Shown: positions 10,955 to 24,600 of the stretch, piece after piece
Numbering within the stretch: the first letter of the stretch is position 1
Layout of the letters: every line of letters begins with the position of its first letter
Source of the DNA: Liolophura sinensis
Lineage: Eukaryota > Mollusca > Polyplacophora > Chitonida > Chitonidae
Assembly (NCBI RefSeq): GCF_032854445.1
Contig: NC_088301.1
Location: forward strand, 53,431,187-53,495,186
Reading direction: 5' to 3'
DNA: 64,000 nucleotides
The notes under the pieces: generated by a model
The model's input: the letters and a program-made list of their open reading frames with translations, nothing else
Told to the model about the DNA's origin: nothing
The model's database searches: none
Program-made: the position numbers and the translations under genes

Positions 10955-13564
10955 ATATATTTAATAAATAAGAAAAATTCTGTTAAAATAAGTTATAGCC
11001 TTTATGATGACATAAAAACAGGGTAAAGTGGGATGCAACTGAATGAGTAATCTGGTCAACTTTTATGGTATTGTTGTATGTTGTTTGTAGAGGGAAGCGT
11101 TTCGTCAGGATAATATGTTCCGATTATATGACAAGGGTGAAATGTTAATAACTGTATGAAGACGTGTCGAATCAATGACTAGCAAAGCACAGACTAGCGT
11201 TACATGGATATTGGATGGTAAGAAAAAACGCTGATACAGACAACGAATTTATCCTTATTTTGGACAGATATATCTGTTAAGGGTATGTTTTTTAATCAAA
11301 ACAGAATTAAAAAAAACATGGCCCCGCACATACACATTTTATTGATGTCATCTTTAAGATAATCTAATGTTTATTTTAGTGATACTCACATACATTTGGC
11401 ATCAGGATGTAATTCACATTTGGCAAACATACAGGGATCAACCAAACATGCTATCATGCACGCATCTGTATAATCAAACACATGCATTAATTATTAGAGT
11501 ATTGTGCTTTACACATGATATACAAACAGTATACCAATTCTTTGGTTCCTGTTTTATACATTTGTCACAGATAGACATAATAAACTAGTTCATCGTTTAA
11601 ACATGATCATACAGTAAAGGTCTTCATACTGGACACCACATAAACATACCCATCTCTCCATTGTTTTGTTTACTTTCCAACACCATGAAGTTTTGTCTGC
11701 ATGAGAAATACAGAAGTACTCAATCGAAAACGACAACTTACCATTGTGTGGCAAAACTTCAGCTGAAAACAAAAATGCAGAGCAAATAAATACATTGATT
11801 GTAATCTGTATACTTCAAAATGTGAGAGATTATATTTTACTTGTGCTGCTTGGGTTTGCGACGGTTCTGATCTTCCAGCGTTCTATAAATATTTCTTATA
11901 TTTAATCTTAATAAAGTTTCTCCACTGATAAAACTCAGATGTTATGTCTACATCTTAAGTCTACATTGCAAGATCCCCCTGCATGCTTTCGTTTTTCTGT
12001 GACCTTCAACACTAAATTAATAATGATTTCCTCCACCCTTAAAACTGGCAGCTGTCGCAAAGATGTAATACTTTTATAGCATACATATATATGGGACATT
12101 AAACAACAATCAAATAATGTGCATAAATAAAAACATATGCCAACAACAACTATCTAGTTTTATGTTTTAAAATTTAAATTATAAGGTTCATGTATAAAAT
12201 TTATCATGTAAGAATGTAGAGTCTGTGATTAAATTCCGTACCATATGTGCAGCTGATGGTCACAAGTGTCAAGATGGCGATCCTCATGCTCACGCTATGT
12301 GGTTTATGTAGGTTGTGAATGTAGGTTTACGGTTGACTACATATTTGCCAACAGCGATATTTGCCATTCTAATAGCATATCTTTTAAGATAACTCTTTAA
12401 AACGTCAACGTTCACAACATATAAATGCTCAGTGATAAGGGTAGCACACGTTCGTTCCCACGATTGTGATAAGCATACAGTTCTTGTTCTTAGATTTCAA
12501 GTTATTGTGTACTTTACGAACTAAATATCAACAAACAAGAAAATCTGAGTACTACATAAACCGCTTACAAAGAGCAAGACAGGGAATTCACTTGCCAATA
12601 AATTTACCGAGAAGCAAAGCAGCTATTATGCTTGGGCCAGACAGTATGTGTATAAACGGGGGAGGTGGGCGGCGTTTCATCTGTATAAGGGAGCTCTACT
12701 GACATTACGATGATGCGTTCCGATTATATGACAAGGGTGTACTGGTAATATTTGTATGAAGAAGTATCGAATCACTGGCTTCTATAACATTTCCTCTGTT
12801 TATTATAAATACGGACTTATCCTAATCGCAGGATTGTAATCTTAGAAATTCGAGTACTACATCAAGCGTCTTCAAAGGGAAAATATAGGAAAATCAGTTG
12901 CCAAGAAATTCACAAAGAAGCAAACAAAGAAGCTAATTGCAACATGCACCTGAAGTCGGATTCATGGAAAAGCCCGTATGACCCTGATTTCTTCCATAAT
13001 GCTTTGGTCACTCAACTTATAGAAGAATAAATCCAGCAATCAGCCGGGCATGAAGCATCTTATTGCTTTACTGAACATCTACAGGATGCCGGAAAACCTG
13101 CAGCACAACAAACACCCCCCCCCTCCCAAAAAATAAAATATAATAACAGAAACTGCTCTGAAAACTTGAGCTACACACGAAAAAAAACGATCTGGTATTT
13201 CAGGAAAGACAGAGAGACAGGAGGTTATATCCTTTTGGGATAGAGATAGCTGAAATTAACAACAGAGAAGAATCCTCTATTATTCTGCCAAAGTGCATGT
13301 TTCAAACCAAATTCCCCATTTTAAAATAAACTGATGAAGTATTATGTTTCGTTTTTGCCCACTGTATCCTTTGCAGTCAGGGTTTTCAGAAGTTAGCAGA
13401 TGGAACACATGCCTTTTTAAATGACATTCATTCACTTGGTAAAGAAATTTCATTGGAATGGCCATTTCCTCACATATTTTATCACACCAATATTCACAGC
13501 TTGTTTTTTTTATGAAGGTAATCATTACAGAAATAGGTGTTGTATCGTCCTGCTCAGTTCCCCA
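10955..13564. other. Non-coding stretch with local segmental repeats
   Basis: No gene was recognised. A block of about 59 bp at 11117-11175 recurs at 12717-12775 (gttccgattatatgacaagg plus a matching tail). A second pair, about 12530-12630 and 12835-12945, shares gagtactacat, then 'gccaa-aaatt-ac' and 'gaagcaaa'. The spacing suggests old tandem or segmental duplication of one unit. Confidence 0.55.
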
Positions 13565-13825
13565 GTGTTGATACACCGTTATAGTTGGTAAAGAGGTTAC
13601 GTACATGTGCTGCCGCTACTGAAGTAGGAGGGCCGAGAATACCAAACATGGCACCCCACCCAGTCACATTATACTGACAAGTCAACCAGTCTAACTCTAA
13701 CCTTTCAGCGGTGAGAGCAGCAGCAAGTACTAATTTTAAAGTCTTTGATATAACCCGATCCGGGTTTGATCTGGGGTTTCTCGACTTCAAGACGACGCTC
13801 TAACCATTAGGCCACCGAAGCGGTC
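13565..13825 (-). mobile_element. tRNA-derived SINE (family distinct from the 43.6-kb type)
   Basis: Read on the minus strand from 13825, a tRNA-like head begins with an A-box-like ggcctaatggttagagcg (about 13811-13794), followed by a B-box-like gatcaaacccgg (about 13773-13762). A body follows whose blocks (gtgactgggtggggtgccat and neighbours) I recognise as a common molluscan short repeat. The ORFs overlapping it are by-products. Confidence 0.7.
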
Positions 13826-14160
13826 TATATGTGGTGTAGTTTTTCTATATTGTTTCCATAAATTGTCTGACTGTTTGAACAGTGTGATTTATGAAACAAT
13901 AGTGATAATGTATGTCAATGACATCACACTTTTTCTACACGTTTCAGTACAGGCTTGGATACAATTCCTGTAACCTTTTCCTCATGTAATGTGTGCTTGA
14001 GCACAAAAAAAGCGGAATGTGATATTAAGTTAAAGTTTTTATGGATAGCAATATCATTGACATATAATTTCAATTTTTTCCACCCACGAAACTGACAGCC
14101 ATTCTATAAGTAAGAATTCTTTAGTACGATATTAAAAATCAAATAATAATGAAATTAAAT

Positions 14161-14303
14161 ATGTGGGAAGGTCTGTCATTAACCTGTGAATGATCGTGGG
14201 TTTCCCCGGGTTCTTCTCGGTTTCCTCTTACCATAATGGTGGTCGCTGTCGTGTAAGTGAAATACTCTTGAGTAAGGCCATAAGACCCTTTCAAATAAAG
14301 ATA
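14161..14303 (+). mobile_element. 5'-truncated SINE (43.6-kb family)
   Basis: This carries the body and tail of the family in order: 'gtgggaaggtctgtc', a hairpin-like ccccgggttcttctcgg, 'taccataatggtggtcgc', 'gtaagtgaaatactcttgag', then an A/T-rich tail. The tRNA-like head is missing. Confidence 0.75.
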
Positions 14304-14707
14304 ATTTACAATTGCAGTTGATGCAGACATAAAAATGTCTGTTGTCTCCTTAAATAAAACGAAGATTTTCAAACGCCTCGAGAATACACGGATTGTTTAA
14401 GGCTATAGGATTAAAATACTTACTTTCTTAGAGTTTTTTCATACACAGACTGACAAAAGGTCTGTCAGTTCGTGATTCACTGGAATATTTATGCACGATT
14501 GGTAGAACTGAAATTTCTTGTTGTTGACGTTAATATAACTATGGGCCAGGTTTAGTGAACACCGAGGCACTTAATATTTAAAGGACTCTATCCATTACAT
14601 TTTGTCAGGAATTGTAATGTACAGAGAAGAGAAAGAAGCAGATACGTTTTTACTCTCCTTACTGTAGTCTTTTATATTTATATAAGTTCTTCCTTGAGAT
14701 GTTTTCA

Positions 14708-14860
14708 TTAAGAATCCACACGAAGTTGACAGCTGAATTCTTTGAAGTTGCACAACAATACATGTAAAGCTCTTGTTAACAGGGTTGGCAAAATCTCAGT
14801 TGTACAACTTGGACCCACAATAAATCGAGCTTTGAATGGGGATATGTGCATTTCGATTAG
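14708..14860 (+). repeat. Dispersed repeat, copy 1 (copy 2 at 37314-37470)
   Basis: This shares an ordered set of blocks with 37314-37470: aagaatccaca, 'agttgac-gctgaa', 'gttgca-aac', then 'caataaa-cgagcttt' and 'tggggat-t-tgca'. It is diverged and non-coding, and the family is unknown to me. Confidence 0.6.
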
Positions 14861-14965
14861 ATGGATTACATATATAGCGATGGCAAAAAAGTGGAAATAA
14901 CTGAATGTGAAATAATATATGATATTATTTAGGGTGGGATATATTTCCTTTCATTGGATAGTAAC

Positions 14966-16271
14966 ACTTAAGCCAGTACGATGGTGAAACGTGTTGTTTA
15001 CGGATGAATCATGTTTTCACCTTTCCATTCATGACAGGCGTCAACACGTGTATCTTCGTCGAGGTGAGCGTTACTTTGACGCCTGTGTTGTCGAGAGAAA
15101 CTGGCGTCGGGTCAGTGATGCTGTGGGGAGGTTTCACATTCCGCCATCGCCCTCCCCTCGTTGTTGTTGACGGTAACTTGATGCTGCACATTACCGAGAC
15201 CAGGGGTCGATTCCACAAAGGCAGTTCTGGCTTTAATCAAACTGGATTTGGTATGGTTATGGCGGGGAATCGATCCCAGTGCAAGAAACTGTGGGCCTCT
15301 AGAAGCGAAATGTTAATGATAGCTAGTGGAGCACATGTGTTCTCAACGCATGATGTCGCTATAATTCCCAAATGTTACGTAATAACATACCTAATCCATT
15401 CTAACTCATGATAACACTTATTGAATGAAATCCTTTATCTTTAACTCACACAAGAATATGTTTCTAACAAAAAAAGAGAGCTACATATATTCCAACTCAT
15501 CCCCGATATGCAACCTTTTCTCCGCATTGACTTCGTTAGTCCCCTCTACTGTGAAGGATGCTTGATGGATTATAGCAGAAATACAATGTTTAAACGTGCT
15601 AAAATATGGCAAAATCATCGCATTATAAAATTTATGTTTTACACACGATGATACACCTTAACCAAAACGAAACTTTGACAGCACGTAGAAATACACACAT
15701 GAAAGTTTAAGTAACGATATTTCTTGGCTAACGTTTGATCGTCTTACTGAAAAATAAAAAAAACACAGTGCATGGTTTGAACGAAAAATAGTTTTTGATC
15801 GAGGGTACATTTTTGGAGAGTTATTACTAAGGAACCATCTCTTACATGGCATTAATAACTTTTATGGAGTCTTTGACCAAGTTTTATACTTCTGATTCCG
15901 AAACTTGCAGAACTGTGCGAGGATCCTTGAATTTGCAGCGGTCACTGACCCGGGGTCACATTTCAGCAGGACTATAACTCGTCCCACACGGCTCAGGTGA
16001 CGAGAGCATTTATGGATGCAAACAACATTCATGTGGACTTGGCCTTCAAATTCATCTGATTTAGCATCTATTGAGAACTTTTGAGACAAAATGGACATGT
16101 GACGGCAGCGGACGTCAACCCCCAAATGTCAAGGGCAATGGCTAGAGACCTAACCACGATCTGGTTGGAGATTCCGCTCGCATTCCTAGCTCGTATCGTG
16201 ACTTGTAGAGAAGAGACGTAGATACACATGCAAAAGCCATCGACGCTCGAGGTGGACACACCCATTACTGA
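14966..16271 (+). pseudogene. Tc1/mariner-like transposase, degenerate and interrupted
   Basis: The first part, 14966-15202, encodes the Tc1 central region with a stop and frameshifts: VLFTDESCFH at 14991, then HVYLRRGERYFDACVVE. In another frame it continues with SVMLWGGF and PLVVVDGNL (15115-15180), then HYRDQ. The second part, 15875-16271, continues exactly where this stops: QVLYF, LQNCARI, then TFQQDYNSSHTAQVTRAF (about 15958-16012) and NNIHV. It ends RGGHTHY and a stop at 16271, the typical Tc1 carboxyl end. In intact relatives these blocks carry the catalytic DDE/D residues. In-frame stops and frameshifts make it dead. The N-terminal DNA-binding part was not found upstream. Confidence 0.85.
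15203..15874. mobile_element. 672-bp insertion inside the Tc1-like pseudogene
   Basis: The transposase reading (HYRDQ, then VL) is broken at 15202 and resumes at 15875. The five bases GACCA occur on both sides (15198-15202 and 15875-15879), as expected for a target-site duplication. The insert starts ggggtcgattccacaaag. I see no terminal inverted repeat, no poly-A tail and no conserved ORF. The 135-codon ORF crossing its left edge is a chimera of transposase remnant and insert. Confidence 0.65.
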
Positions 16272-18240
16272 GCTGGTCAGCTTTAATTGTGACCCTTTCT
16301 GCGTCAATGACAATGAAAAATATATTTGTAATTATCTACAATTACTTCGTTGAGTGAGTATACATCTGATATAGTCTTGGTTCTGCCCTGATGCTAACAC
16401 CCTTTGCCGTTTACAAAGGTTTGCTATAGGTAGAGCTGTAATAAGAAATACGAAGCCAGTCAGTCAATTATCGAGCACACAAGTGGAAGTGTTCTTTTAT
16501 TAAAGAGACAAATATTAATATAAACAGGTGCATACATGTATATCCGTATTATGTAATACATTGTTTAATATTATATAACATTTGCACCGCTTATTTACAA
16601 GTATATAAATGTCTTTAATATTTAACAATAATATTCGACAAACCGTAAATTATATAATATTAGATAATCGTACTTATGAATCAGTACGTACATGTAATAC
16701 AATTTAACTATAGGTCTTACGCTGGGACACCTGTTACTTACCTGTAATAAGAAATACGAAGCCAGTCAGTCAATTATCGAGCACACAAGTGGAAGTGAAG
16801 TCCTACCACTCTGTGCCCGACTTTATAGCTGACCAACGTGGCAACGCATTCACAGAACAGGCAAGAACAAATGTCTCCACGGACGACCGTAACCTTGTAC
16901 AGGCGCCCTAGAGAGCGGCCCTTTCTATACATGTACGCTCCCGCTAATCGGGTTAATCCTCCACCCCGAGTCATTCATAATGACTCGGTAACAGATGGGT
17001 ATCCCGACCACAGAAGCGCGTACATACAATCTTTAGACATGTAGGTAAATATACGGTATATTCTATATAAGTAAATAGGTGTGGCATATTGATTTACATG
17101 TACACCAAAAGATACATTTCATTATTAATTTAATACAGTGGTATGCTCTGTGACGTAAGTAAGTAATACATGGAGTAATATGTGAATATAATATAACTTA
17201 ATAACATACAGTGAAATGGTGTGTGCATGCTGTGACGTGCATGTACACACCTTATCTTATATAATTCTATCGGTCTGAATAAGGGCTAATACATATATCA
17301 AATAATACAAACAATACTGTCAATATAATATAACAAATAAATAATGTGATTATACATGTAATGAATCATATAAACAACATGGTCAATATATAAATAATCG
17401 TGATTATGTAACCTATAACACATCTTCTGCCGTAAGTCTGTTGTAGATCTTTAGGATGAAATCAAATTAACCATCGGCGGTTTATTAGACTATACTACAT
17501 ACTTGTAGTTCCCTACAGAAATGCCTTATTTGCCTCACAAGTACTTGAATCTGGCTCTAGTAGGACCGGTGGACTAGAACAGTTGTTTATTGGGTATCTG
17601 TTCTTACATGCAAAATTCTCCATGGTATGAACTCAGCACTACAGTATTTCATTCTTTTTTTTTTTTGTCCTGCAAACGTTCAAATATACACAATCTATAA
17701 ACACTTATGATGGCTATACACCTTTGTTTCTACATCCATTAATATCTTCATTTTAAGCAATGCACGATACCAAGTCCGGCATTTTGGGAGTGAACTTTAT
17801 CATCGACAACATGCAATATACCGTACCGACACGTACTGATAGGAGGCAACGAGTTACTTAATATATGTCCTTACTCAGCAAGGTCGTCAACATTTAATGA
17901 TCAATGATCCAGGTTATCAAGCGATATATCCGCTGCTTGTATTTATAACGGGTAACATTTCAATCTGCTGTACTGCTTTCTAAACAAGTATGATTTTCTA
18001 ACAGCCGTTTAAAAGAAACTGTTTTATTACTGCTTTTACTAATACCAGTAAACAACGCATTACACCAAATAAAACCTCACGAGCATCAGTTCTGTACAAA
18101 TATACAAAATAGAGAATACTAGTATCACTAAGAACAACTAATCCAAGGCTGCCACAAAATTAACTGTGAGCTATTAACTGTGATGCTGAAATTCGACTTT
18201 TTAATAAGTGACATCAAGCAAATGTTAATAAATGTATAGG
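16272..18240. other. AT-rich non-coding stretch with a 56-bp direct repeat
   Basis: No gene was recognised. Exact 56-bp copies at 16436-16491 and 16742-16797 flank about 250 bp of AT-rich DNA. The region 17040-17420 is rich in tataatataac and tacatgta motifs. A T-run lies at 17655-17667. Confidence 0.6.
16436..16797. repeat. Exact 56-bp direct repeat pair 306 bp apart
   Basis: The copies at 16436-16491 and 16742-16797 are identical by eye. Each starts ctgtaataagaaatacgaag and ends acacaagtggaagtg. The flanks differ. They may be terminal repeats of a small element or a local duplication. Confidence 0.85.
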
Positions 18241-18246
18241 TTTATT
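18241..18246 (-). terminator. Candidate poly(A) signal of the double-flytrap gene
   Basis: On the minus strand this reads AATAAA, about 395 nt past the stop codon at 18641. I saw no closer canonical signal. Confidence 0.4.
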
Positions 18247-18640
18247 GCAGGTGTGCACTGCACAGGTTTGATGAGGATCGTCCATCCTATAGTACTAAAT
18301 GCTCAATAGCTGATACCGAACTCATACACTTTAAGATTCATAGGTATAGTTCGAGTGGAGATGATTGGTGATATAGGTGAAATATGCGAAACAAGCTGGA
18401 AAACTCTCAAAAGTGGTCTTCATCTAGTTTTTGTATACTAATACATATAAGTAGTGGACAAAGTCGCCAGTCTTTTTGCGAATGATGAATGAAGTATCAA
18501 TTATCCATGACATGAACACATTTAGCTATGGTTTGTGCGAACATTTCAGGACAAGTTTAGTTATGAATTGACTAATTGCTAGTAAAGCATTCAGAAGATT
18601 TGATCATCTATGAAGACCTTAGTGTTGCCAAACTTCAGCA

Positions 18641-21600
18641 TCAAACAGAAGACACAGCACCTTGTGACAACCGGGCTGAGGAAATTCTTTGGCACTTTAC
18701 ACACATAAGAAGATAACCGCATTCCGTTTCCAAGCACTTGAGCGACGGGTTTGAGCACATGCAGGTAGGCACAAGATCGCCACAAGTCTGTCTAGAAAAC
18801 CCGCTTGAGTTAGCAGCCAGTGGGTGAGAGTTGCTGGAATTTGCACTTGCGCTGAGAGTTTTCGAATTCTCCAGCCATGTAGAAACTTGGAGCACAGTAT
18901 TCATGGGGTTTCCATGGCTGATCTCGTGATAAAGTGGATCATCAACATCTTGGTGGTAGTCGTTGCTTTCGAGGACCGGATGGTTGATGGTCGCTGTTTC
19001 GCTAAGTGCAAACCCAGTATTGACTTGTCCATCGCCATGGTAACGGCTTTGTTCACCTGTAACACAGAAGTTAACCGGCTGATCGCTCAAGAAATATTTT
19101 TGATCAGGTAAAAGATATATACTATATCAAGAATAGAGTAGGACAAATACAAAGTTTAGGTCACTTTGTGCGCGATCTTCAGAGCACGGGTTTAATAACA
19201 AGAAAACTGTATAATTCTATGACCTCAATCACACTAAGGGGAAAACAATAAAATACATCCATCAGCAGCAAATACATACCTGAATGTAGTTTTCATATCG
19301 TATAGGAGATCGTAGGAGAACCGTGAACGGATGACAAACGCGGCTTACATTCTTGCAGACGTGCAAGGAAACGTAGTACTTGTCGATACAAACCATGTTT
19401 CATGAAGCTCGCTGTCCATCGGAATTGACCGAATGGCAAAGCATTCATGTGTTCAAAGCTTTAACTAATCTGTAAGATTTTTCCATATATTCACCATTTA
19501 TGGTGTGTTCACCACCTACCTTGCCTTTCTTTAGGTTGTTGTTTTCTGTTTTTACAAACGCAGCACAAGATAACTAGCACCGCTAATAAAATTGTTTCCA
19601 AGCAAGCCAGCACAGACACTCCGATAAGTGCGCCTTCTAAATTCTCACTGGTAGAGGATAAGGTGGTGTTTTCAGACATTGTAGTGGTATATTCTGTTGG
19701 TGGTCTGGTTTGGTTTTCACACTCTGAGCACTGGTTCTTCAAGACGCATTCAGACTTAACTGAAGATTGTCGACTGCCATATATGTCATAGAAAGCCAGC
19801 TTGTCCTTGTACAAGACGAATTTACCATTCTCGTACTTCCCCACCTGTAAAGAGGAATCAGTTTAGACATTAATCAGAGCAGAAACAATCACGCGACATC
19901 ATTGCAGAGTCCGTTTCAGCGAGAGTACACAATATTTACTTATTTCATTGGTGTTTTACGCCGTATTGAAAAAAATTTCAACGGCGGCCAACATTATGGT
20001 GGGAGGAAGGCTCTGAGAGTTAACTTAATGTATTGGCCAAATCTAGATTATTGGCATTTCGTGAGACATAATCATAGCGGTACAATCACTGGAGAGATTA
20101 ATTCAGTTTGAGTATCATGAGGTACGCTCATTGAGAAAATAGCTTGGGATTAAAGCTGAGGTACATGGACAAGAAGTGGGATAAACCAGGAAACCATTTG
20201 CCAACTAGCAACTTTTTGTCGCTGCTCTGGTTTTAACCTATATACTGTTTTCACTGTCTTTCACAGGGACTGATTTTGTTACATTGATATGTGGGTGTGG
20301 CATTGTATATTACTGTGGCTGTTGATATGAAAGTTAAAAGTTTTCAAAATGACAAGTAATTCTTGCTTACGCTAATCCGTCGGAGTTGTTTTTACTTGTT
20401 TTGTTTTTATTATAACGTAATAATAGACACGTGACGTCCAATAAACCTGCATACTATTAACATCAAAGCATTTTTGTTAACATATTTCTAATTAAGACAT
20501 GTGATTCTATGTCAAATGTGATGACAACACAGTATTTTGAGTAAGTCTACACCAGTGACGTGTAATAACTGACAATTAACATCACTGCATTTCTTTTACC
20601 TAATTCTGCTTAAGCCATAATGCCAGGGGTGTGTAATTTGCTACTATTTATACATTTACATCAACTGTTATAATAGGGCCTTAACAGAGGGGAATTGACG
20701 TGAGGCCGTGTTTCACCGGTTGCGTGTGATCATTTGCCAGCTATCACACTGTCGTCGCTGTTTTTCTCTCTATGTATGCGACTTAATTATATGGTGCTAG
20801 GGGGCATGTTCGTTAATATAATTTGAGCATTAACATGAACAGTTACTGTAACACGCAAACCCTAAGAGTGGTAAACTGACATGAGAGACGTTTGACCATT
20901 TTCCAACTAAGACACTGTTGCTGCTGTTTTTATGCTCGCTAAAAAAACGACATTCTGCTGAATAAAATGAAAAAGTAATGCTTCGACGACAGGATGATAA
21001 CAAATGGTCAAACGTAACCGGTGAAATACGGTCTCAATATAACTGAGTTAGGGACATAAGATTTACAGCACTGAGAGTAAAACCAGTAAGTGTCTTTGTC
21101 CGAACATGGTGTGGAAAAGGACAAATAATGATATAAATATAAAACCATGGACAGTAAAAGCAGAGCATGTTGTACTGCCATTTTAACATGCAATAAAATA
21201 AAATTAAATCTGAAATAAGATCAGGTTCAACACGGATATTTTGTAGTGTCAATTTCGGATTTCTCCGTTACGTGTAACCATTTGCCAACTACCAGTGTAC
21301 TCAGTGTAACATTGGCTATTCTCAGGTGTTAAATGTCCTTATGACCCGGGCATTTAGCTGTGCGGTGTTTTCTTACACATGTAGTTTATACTTACATCAA
21401 TGTAACCATAGCCTGATTTTGAAGTTGAATACTGGATGTTAAAAATGGTGAACCCAATAAGTCCATTTCCGTTCTCGTCAAATAATTTCTCATCCTCTTG
21501 GGATGATAACGTGACCTGGGAAATGGCGTTGGTGAGCAGTTTAGCTCCATTCATCGTTCTCTCCGAAACGGATGAAGGTGAGCATATTTCTCCACGACAG

Positions 21601-24600
21601 AGTTTTCGGAACACTTTTTCTATGCCTTTCGCCCCTGCCAAAACAGCATTAATCGTGTGCACTACTCTTTGATCACGGCTGTATTTGTTAAGGTCTGAGG
21701 CATTGAATCGCCCATGGTTTATTCTGTTACACAGTGGAAGATCTCGTTTATTAGCTATGAATCCATCTTCGAATTTGCAGCTGAAACGATCTTGCCAGAA
21801 TAGCCTTAGCCAGTCACATTTAGTGCACGTAAATGGGTCTTTCTGACTGACGAATACTTTGAACTGATCAGTGTTGTCGTAAAGCGTTGTGTCAGAGTGC
21901 AGCACTACAGATCCTCTTGCATAATTTACTCGTCCTTCTTTCAGCAAGGCTTCGTTGACACCCCAGGCCTCTGTGGCAACAAAGAGAAATTCCCCTGGAT
22001 CTACATCAGCTCGGTCTCGCAGGCTGTCAAGCACTTTTTCGGCTAGAGTATCAATGCCAAAATAAACAATAACTTTGGCGTAGGTGCGGCGCAGAGTAGA
22101 AACAATATCCTTAAAGCTCTTTTCAATAACTGACTTGGATATTGGGACAGTATCAGCTAAGCAAATACCTCTTTTGTTCGCATACTTCTTGAATGTCTTC
22201 ATTCCTTCTGTGCCATAATTGTTGTCCATGTACATAACAGCCACATATTTCCAGTTCATGGCATCGAGTAAATCTACAATGGCGTTTACCTGTGTCTTGT
22301 CGCTAGGAACAGTCCGGAGGAAATAAGCGTACTTTTCCCGGTCATCTAGGTCAGTCGAAGAAGCGCCATAGGATATTTGGGGAATGCGGATCCGCCTGAG
22401 CATGTCGGCAACTTCCAGTGTAACATCACTGGAGAGGGAACCAATCACCAAGATGACTTTGTCGGGGTCAATGTAGGTGTTTGTTCTCTGATCAAATAGT
22501 TTGTATTTTCCACTCAAAAAGTTGGATAAAATATATTCAGCTCTTAAAGGGTTATAACAATCATCGAAAGCTATCCCTCCGAATTTCAGCATCGGATACT
22601 TCCTTTGAATAACGCTAATTGCGTACTCAAATGCTTCAAATGTTAGATACGAAACAGTGTTACTTCGGAACTCTCTGCATTCAAAATCACCATCACTCTT
22701 TTCACTTAATGAGAATAAACCGAGCAAAAGAAGATCGCCTGGTATGTAGGAAAACTGAATATCCTCCACAGGGATGCATTCTTGGCAAGACGAACCGCAT
22801 GTGGACCGTGGAAGATTCTGGCCGCTCAGATTTAACCCAGACTCGGGGTCTCTTACATTAATCTTGTTTTTGTCCAGGGTGAGTGTATTGTTTGTGTAAC
22901 TTCCAACCTAAAATTCAAAAGATAACGCCAAGCCAATAAAGGTATTAAAGGTAACCATAATATATTGGGATGCCAAATGTATACGAAGGGCATATATTAA
23001 GTTTATCTGTAATAATCAGTGATTCATGTACTTGATTGGTGTTAAACGCCGTACTCAAGAATGTTTCACTTATACGACAGCGCCCAGCATTATGGTGGGA
23101 TTAAACCAACCACAATGTGGAGGCCGCTGGAAGACCTTTCCTTGCACGACCGAAGAGGTAGGCAGCATCAGCTGGACATGGTCTCACAGGGACCGCATTG
23201 GTGAGATGCTCCTTTGTTGCCCTGATACGCTAACAACTAGGCCACGGATCATCAGTGAGATAAATCATGTGTGATAAATCATGAGGGGGGTCTTATTTGA
23301 AATTTTACTTATAAACTGCTTAGATCATACTAAGATACTTTGATTTAAAACAAATTACGTTATTTTTTCAAGAATAAATAAGGAAACAAACGCTTCTTAC
23401 AATGCTGTGCTTGTTTTTCCAAACGTTGTAAACCTCGTACGAAACTGTCTTATCGTTTGTCATAAGTTCCCCAGCAGCGTCGAATTTGATGACTCTCTTC
23501 AGCAGCCGGAATTCGTACGGAGCAAAATTTTCTTCAATCTTGGAATAATCCAGTGTTGTTTCGTTCAATGACCTTACAAGCCTTGTGTATTTGAAAGACG
23601 GCGGAACACACATTGGGTCTCCAGTACAAGATGATGGATCATTCTTCAGGGCTGTGACAAGCACATAGACAGCGTCTATTGCACTGGCTACGTAATCCGA
23701 CTGCTGATAGTTCTTCTCCAAAAACGACCTTTGTATGCGAGCACAGCTGTTTAGAGGGTTATCAAATTCACAGTTGTATGAAGTCTCCACATACTTCTTG
23801 AATAATCTTGAAAGTGGATGATCTGACTTCCCCTGAATTACGTTCTCCAGATGGTCAAGGAAGTATGTCTTGAATTCTTTTAATACCGTTGATGGTAAAG
23901 CCACCGTAATAAGTCCGTCTACCTGTTGACTGGATTTTGGAATCAAATTCTCGTTGAGTCCGATCGCTTCGGACATAACCCAGAAGAGTCGTTTGAAATC
24001 CCTATCATATTTTCTGGCGCCATCCTGCTGCGCGCGCAATAGAAGCGAGGCTTGGGCCAGTTGACCAATGTAGACGATACCCAGTTGATTGTGACGAGTT
24101 TTGCCAAGCTTGGAAGCCAATGATGTAATAATACCTTCTGCAGTCTCCGGATGCCTTTCATGGGGCGAAATCGACTTCTCTGTGATAATGCACACCTTTT
24201 CCTCGACCGCTGTGAGTTTTCGTAGTAAGTGCACTCCATCCATACCGTACGCATCAGTAGTATAGACAACTGCAATGTATGTCCAGTTTAGCTGCTTTAC
24301 TGTCTCAAGCAAGACCTGTAGCACATTCAGATAAAGACGTCAGTGTCAACAAAAATGGAAAAGCTAAACATATGAAGATCACCATTTAATGTAGCCATTG
24401 AAGACTATGCGCTTTCTAATTTTTGTGAATTTATGTTCAGTCCTTCGTTTTCATAATCCTAAACCCACATATATCGGGTTTGGTTCATAAACTCCGATTT
24501 TCTGTGCGAAGCGAATGTTACACGGAATTTATCACCGGTTCTAGCTGCCATTAGTTTTGTATAAGTTTTCCTTCAGGAGAAAAAATTCGAACTGAAATAT

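Larger units (their letters stand above)
19845..21395. other. Intron 5 of the double-flytrap gene, filled with repeats
   Basis: It holds a SINE tail fragment (19944-20010) and several copies or pieces of the roughly 300-bp interspersed family (20427-20505, 20511-20775, 20822-20935, with small pieces at 21005-21040 and 21235-21290). Short ORFs here have no support. Confidence 0.7.

Noticed and set aside
15004-15411. 135-codon plus-strand ORF as an intact gene
   Set aside because: Its first part is a frameshifted Tc1 transposase remnant and its second part is the inserted 672-bp element; the join is accidental.
18824-19111. Plus-strand 95-codon ORF
   Set aside because: It is antisense to the last coding exon of the double-flytrap gene, whose minus-strand frame joins perfectly to the preceding exon.
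21436-22861. Plus-strand ORFs over the large receptor exon
   Set aside because: They are shadows of the 504-codon minus-strand exon.
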